This document shows, piece by piece, positions 34,554 to 37,795 of a stretch of 37,795 bases of DNA (positions within the stretch are counted from its first letter, which is position 1; every line of letters begins with the position of its first letter). The translations under genes were made by a program, and so were the position numbers. Origin of the DNA: an uncultured Spirochaetaceae bacterium (GTDB lineage: Bacteria > Spirochaetota > Spirochaetia > Sphaerochaetales > Sphaerochaetaceae); contig CALXXR010000070.1 of the NCBI GenBank assembly GCA_944392735.1, positions 1 to 37,795 of the forward strand, written 5' to 3'. Under the pieces are notes generated by a model, which was not told where the DNA came from, did no database searches, and saw only the letters and a program-made list of their open reading frames with translations.

Positions 34554-35501
34554 ATGCTCAGAAAGGATATCCTGCTCATCATCAACCCGAATGCATCCAA
34601 GGGACAGGGGCGGAGGAAGGCCAAGGAGATACAGGCTCTCTTCCGTGAGCTTGGGCGTGAATGCACGGTCGCGTATACGAGGGCTCCGGGACATGCCGAG
34701 AGCCTTGCAAGAAGGGGTGCATCCTATGGCTATGGCACCATCGTAGCAGCCGGTGGCGATGGAACGGTGAACGAGACCGTGAACGGCATCATGCAGTCCG
34801 GAGCGAAGGGGGTGCGCATGGGGGTCATCCCGATCGGCAGGGGCAATGACTTCGCATGGATGGTGGGGATACCCAAGAACCAGCGCAAGGCCGTCATGAT
34901 CATCGCCGAGGGCAGGTCCTGGAGCATCGACGTAGGGCTCTGCAGGGGGACCGAGCATCCCGATGGCATGTACTTCGTCAATGGAGCCGGATTCGGCTTC
35001 GAGCCCATGGTCAACTTCCGCGCGATGGAGTATCGGCGCATCAACGGGATGCTGAGCTATGCGGCGGCATTCCTTCACATCCTCAGGAATCCTCCGAAGC
35101 CGTATGCGCTTCGCCTGACGATCGATGGCAAGTCGGTCGATCTGGAGACGCAGCAGATCTCCGTATCAAACGGACGCAGGATGGGATCGGCCTTCATCAT
35201 GGCCCCGTCCGCCATCATCGACGACGGCGAGTTCGATGTCATGTACACGAACCATCCATTCTGGCGTGGAGGGCTGATCAAGGCGGTCCTATCCTTCCTC
35301 AGGGGTTCTCATGTGTCGCGTAAGGAGGATTTCACCTGCACGAAGGCCAAGGAGGTCGCGATCGTGTCGGAGGAAAGCGTCATAGAAGCGCATTGCGATG
35401 GCGAGCTCTTCACCCACAGGGGAAGGGAATTCAGCATCACGATGCTCGGGGGAGCGCTTCAGCTGCTGCAGGATCCGAAGAATGCCGCAAAGAGGCGATG
35501 A
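34554..35501 (+). CDS. Diacylglycerol/lipid kinase (YegS/DagK family)
   Basis: Phosphorylates diacylglycerol or another lipid with ATP at the membrane surface. The 315-residue protein has INPNASKGQG, the nucleotide-binding AAGGDGTVNE (about 65-74), VIPIGRGNDFAW and a C-terminal beta domain (IDDGEFDVMYT). Length is normal for the LCB5/YegS group. Diacylglycerol is a product of several envelope pathways; which lipid is used here cannot be told. It lacks a ribosome site. An AT-rich hairpin covers its stop codon. Confidence 0.92.
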   Translation: MLRKDILLIINPNASKGQGRRKAKEIQALFRELGRECTVAYTRAPGHAESLARRGASYGYGTIVAAGGDGTVNETVNGIMQSGAKGVRMGVIPIGRGNDFAWMVGIPKNQRKAVMIIAEGRSWSIDVGLCRGTEHPDGMYFVNGAGFGFEPMVNFRAMEYRRINGMLSYAAAFLHILRNPPKPYALRLTIDGKSVDLETQQISVSNGRRMGSAFIMAPSAIIDDGEFDVMYTNHPFWRGGLIKAVLSFLRGSHVSRKEDFTCTKAKEVAIVSEESVIEAHCDGELFTHRGREFSITMLGGALQLLQDPKNAAKRR

Positions 35502-35517
35502 AAAAATTATTTTCATC
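35497..35517 (+). terminator. AT-rich hairpin at the end of the lipid kinase gene
   Basis: GATGAAAA (35497-35504) pairs with TTTTCATC (35510-35517) around AATTA, covering the stop codon. The eight-pair stem is weak in GC and there is no long T run, so it may terminate only partly. Confidence 0.5.
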
Positions 35518-35560
35518 TTAATTCCTTCTACTGCAATAGGAAAATGATTAAAAAAACAAT

Positions 35561-35589
35561 TTGACTTCTCGGGTGCCTTGCGATAATAT
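35561..35589 (+). promoter_or_regulatory. Strong promoter of the glycosidase-like gene
   Basis: TTGACT (35561-35566), 17-base spacer, TAATAT (35584-35589), preceded by an A-rich stretch (GATTAAAAAAACAAT, 35546-35560) that resembles an UP element. The predicted leader is about 36 bases before the ATG at 35633. Confidence 0.65.
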
Positions 35590-35632
35590 GTAGAATGCGA
35601 TTTAAGGACAAAGAGCAGGGATTTTTCCTTAG

Positions 35633-37069
35633 ATGCGGAGTAGGCAATTGATAAAAGATTTAGTCCCCCGTATTCATTTCTACGATCAGGATTTCGTCGA
35701 TATGTATGACAGGACCTGGGTATGGCTGGATGAGATCTGGCACCAGGGAGAGAAGGACGGCGCATTCCCCGAGGGATACTTCACCCATGGAGACTCCGGG
35801 ACGATCGACCTCTTCGATACCTGCCTGTCCTCGCTTTTCCTGGTATACAGCAATCAGATATACAGCCCCTATTCCATGATCGACTTCTTCTACTCCAAGC
35901 AGGGAGAGGATGGCCAGATCGCAGAGCGCTATGATATAGGAACGGGCAATCCCGTATTCTCGGATGACAATCCGCTTGGCGTCTCGCTTCCGCTTCTTTC
36001 ATACGTCGAGTTCGTCTTCTACCACAAGATAGGCAACAAGAAGAGGCTCAAGGACGTAGTCCCGATGCTGGAGAGGTACTTCCAGTGGATACAGGCCAGC
36101 TTCATGAGGCCCAACGGCCTCTATTCCGTTCCATACAGCGCAACGCATATGGGTAACCTTCCAAGGGAGGGTGCTGAGTATACCGTCGACTTCAATGCAG
36201 CCGTCGCGATCTATGCGCTCTACATGTCGTATATCGGGGATATCCTGAACGACAAGGAGCTGTCGTTCCGCTACAAGAGGATCTACTTCTCCGTGAAGAC
36301 CAGGATCAACGGCATGATGTGGGATACCGAGGATCATTTCTACTATGACCTGGACAAGGATGAGCAGCGCATCAGGAACAAGCACATCGGATGCTTCTGG
36401 ACGATGCTCGCGGAGATCCCGAACAACGAGTATGCAGCCTTCCTGATCGAGGAGCTGAAGGACGAGAACGAGTTCGGAACGGAGAATCCATTCCCGTCTG
36501 TCCCTGCGTCGTCCCCGTTCTTCTCCAAGGATGGGAACGGATACTGCGGCGGAGTGGCCTCATTCTTCATCTATATGGTGGTGAAGGGGCTTATGAACTA
36601 TGGATCGTTCGTCTTCGCACGCGAGTGCTCGATACGCCATATGTACTTCATCCTCGACACCCTCCATCCGGATTCGGAGAAGCAGGGCGATTCGTGGGAG
36701 ATATACAGGCCGGCCAGCGAAGGGCCTGCCGCCGTCCCCGAGGGGATGGAGAACCGCAGGAGATACCTGCCGATGCTCGGCTTGGTATCGGTTGCGCTGA
36801 TGATAGAGAACATCATCGGCCTCGAGATCTCGCTTCCGAGGAAGACGGTCAACTGGACGATGCAGTCGCTTGAGGAGATGGGGATCGAGGATCTCTCGCT
36901 CAAGAAGAACAGCATCACCATCCTCTCGAACAAGAATGCGAGGGGCTGGGAGATCAGGCTGGAGTCGGAGAAGCTCTACTACTTCACCATCCATATCCTG
37001 GAGGAGGACAAGAAGAAGACGCTTCCGATCCCATCGGGCAAATGCTCGATGCTGATAGATAAGCTATGA
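35633..37069 (+). CDS. Six-hairpin glycosidase-like protein (GH63/GH37-type)
   Basis: The 478-residue protein looks like an (alpha/alpha)6-barrel glycoside hydrolase: DRTWVWLDEIWHQGE, FDTCLSSLFLVYSNQ, EYTVDFNAAVAIYALYMSYI, MMWDTEDHFYYDLD, HIGCFWTMLAEIP, CGGVASFFIYMVVKGLMNYG and GDSWEIYRP follow the order seen in GH63 and trehalase-like enzymes, with Asp/Glu at the expected helix ends. No signal peptide is seen, so it is cytosolic and would act on imported oligosaccharides or glycosides. Substrate unknown. The ATG at 35633 is taken, but a TTG at 35648 has GGAG exactly seven bases upstream and is a serious alternative. The next gene is a sugar-acid dehydrogenase, suggesting a sugar-use cluster. 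Confidence 0.7.
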   Translation: MRSRQLIKDLVPRIHFYDQDFVDMYDRTWVWLDEIWHQGEKDGAFPEGYFTHGDSGTIDLFDTCLSSLFLVYSNQIYSPYSMIDFFYSKQGEDGQIAERYDIGTGNPVFSDDNPLGVSLPLLSYVEFVFYHKIGNKKRLKDVVPMLERYFQWIQASFMRPNGLYSVPYSATHMGNLPREGAEYTVDFNAAVAIYALYMSYIGDILNDKELSFRYKRIYFSVKTRINGMMWDTEDHFYYDLDKDEQRIRNKHIGCFWTMLAEIPNNEYAAFLIEELKDENEFGTENPFPSVPASSPFFSKDGNGYCGGVASFFIYMVVKGLMNYGSFVFARECSIRHMYFILDTLHPDSEKQGDSWEIYRPASEGPAAVPEGMENRRRYLPMLGLVSVALMIENIIGLEISLPRKTVNWTMQSLEEMGIEDLSLKKNSITILSNKNARGWEIRLESEKLYYFTIHILEEDKKKTLPIPSGKCSMLIDKL

Positions 37070-37108
37070 GCTGCACTCTGCAGCATATCATTTCAGGAGG
37101 TACACGAA

Positions 37109-37795
37109 ATGGAGATGAAGGATTTCTCCCTTGAAGGAAAGGTGGCATGGGTCACGGGCGCTTCCTATGGAATCGGATTCGCTATCGCAACAGCATTCCA
37201 CAAGGCCGGCGCAGCAATCGCCTTCAATGATATCAACCAGGAGCTCGTGGACAAGGGCCTCGCTTCCTACAAGGAGCTTGGCATCGAGGCCAAGGGCTAT
37301 GTCTGCGATGTGACCGATGAGACTCAGGTCCAGGCGACGACGGAGCAGATCATCAAGGATCTCGGCAAGATCGATATCCTCGTCAACAACGCAGGCATCA
37401 TCAAGAGGATCCCGATGGTCGAGATGAGCGCCGCGGATTTCCGCAAGGTCATCGACATCGACCTCAATGGACCGTTCATCGTATCAAAGGCTGTCATCCC
37501 CGGAATGATCAAGCAGGGACATGGAAAGATCATCAACATCTGCTCCATGATGTCCGAGCTCGGAAGGGAGACGGTCAGCGCCTATGCAGCTGCCAAGGGC
37601 GGACTCAAGATGCTCACGAGGAACATCGCATCCGAATACGGAGAGTTCAACATCCAGTGCAACGGCATCGGACCCGGATACATCGAGACGCCGCAGACGG
37701 CACCGCTCCGCGTTCCTGGCAATCCGTTCAACGAGTTCATCCTCGCCAAGACGCCTGCCCACAGATGGGGAAGGACGGAGGATCTCCAGGGACCT
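37109..37795 (+). CDS. Gluconate 5-dehydrogenase-type SDR (partial, cut by window end)
   Basis: A short-chain dehydrogenase, 229 residues visible and still open at the right edge. It has the cofactor motif TGASYGIG (TGxxxGxG), the NNAGI segment, the catalytic Ser in NICSMMSELG and the YxxxK motif in SAYAAAKGG. The segments SKAVIPGMIKQGHGKIINIC and CNGIGPGYIETPQTAPLR strongly recall gluconate 5-dehydrogenase/2-deoxygluconate dehydrogenase (KduD-like) enzymes that interconvert sugar acids. AGGAGG is eight bases before the ATG. The glycosidase-like gene ends 39 bases upstream. Confidence 0.9.
   Translation, partial: MEMKDFSLEGKVAWVTGASYGIGFAIATAFHKAGAAIAFNDINQELVDKGLASYKELGIEAKGYVCDVTDETQVQATTEQIIKDLGKIDILVNNAGIIKRIPMVEMSAADFRKVIDIDLNGPFIVSKAVIPGMIKQGHGKIINICSMMSELGRETVSAYAAAKGGLKMLTRNIASEYGEFNIQCNGIGPGYIETPQTAPLRVPGNPFNEFILAKTPAHRWGRTEDLQGP

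Noticed and set aside
1-37795. Sigma-54 promoters, tRNA genes, CRISPR arrays, insertion sequences
   Set aside because: Read by eye on both strands, no TGGCAC-N5-TTGC promoter, cloverleaf, repeat-spacer array or transposase gene was found.

Overview
The window looks like the replication-origin region of a spirochaete chromosome. The evidence is gene content: dnaA-dnaN-recF-DUF721, gyrB-gyrA, parA-parB with three parS sites, a fused cyclophilin-FKBP protein of the kind known from treponemes, a long YidC with a periplasmic domain (so two membranes), and PerR with rubrerythrin (so an anaerobe or microaerophile). NagA, PepD and a gluconate 5-dehydrogenase-type SDR would suit a gut or other host-associated, sugar-using bacterium. 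The phylum is fairly secure from context; the family (Treponema- or Sphaerochaeta-like) is a guess. No tRNA, rRNA, CRISPR array, insertion sequence or prophage gene was seen.

Left arm (1-13 kb). A promoter and hairpin leader fire out of the left edge. Then comes a minus-strand operon lgt-pepP-gpmI, divergent from an S41 protease-rsmE pair. Next are a degenerate NtrC-like AAA+ protein, a 340-bp gene-free block packed with DnaA boxes, a PfkB sugar/nucleoside kinase, a divergent MATE exporter/MerR regulator pair, a perR-rubrerythrin operon behind a PerR-like operator, and a 62-residue membrane peptide.

Origin core (13-25 kb). On the minus strand dnaA, dnaN, recF, a DUF721/DciA-like gene, rpmH, rnpA, yidC and jag are co-directional. 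On the plus strand gyrB and gyrA leave in the other direction and end at a strong terminator. The dnaN-dnaA gap holds about ten DnaA-box matches and an AT-rich stretch and is the likely oriC. Replication genes on both sides run away from it.

Right arm (25-37.8 kb). A parS-bearing AT-rich gap is followed by nfu (minus) and parA-parB-cyclophilin/FKBP-radA (plus). Then come a minus-strand nagA-pepD-hypothetical-traB group, a lipid kinase, a six-hairpin glycosidase-like gene behind a strong promoter, and an SDR dehydrogenase cut by the window end.

Three patterns stand out. (1) Many first genes of transcription units (dnaA, parA, pfkB, dgk, nagA, merR, lgt, the S41 protease, perhaps traB) have no Shine-Dalgarno sequence but a -10-like hexamer only 6-9 nt before the start codon, suggesting leaderless mRNAs. 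Most operon-internal genes and several other first genes have clear GGAG-type sites. (2) A second DnaA-box cluster lies about 10 kb from oriC. (3) The AAA+ protein beside it has lost the receiver aspartate, the GAFTGA loop and the DNA-binding domain of its family.
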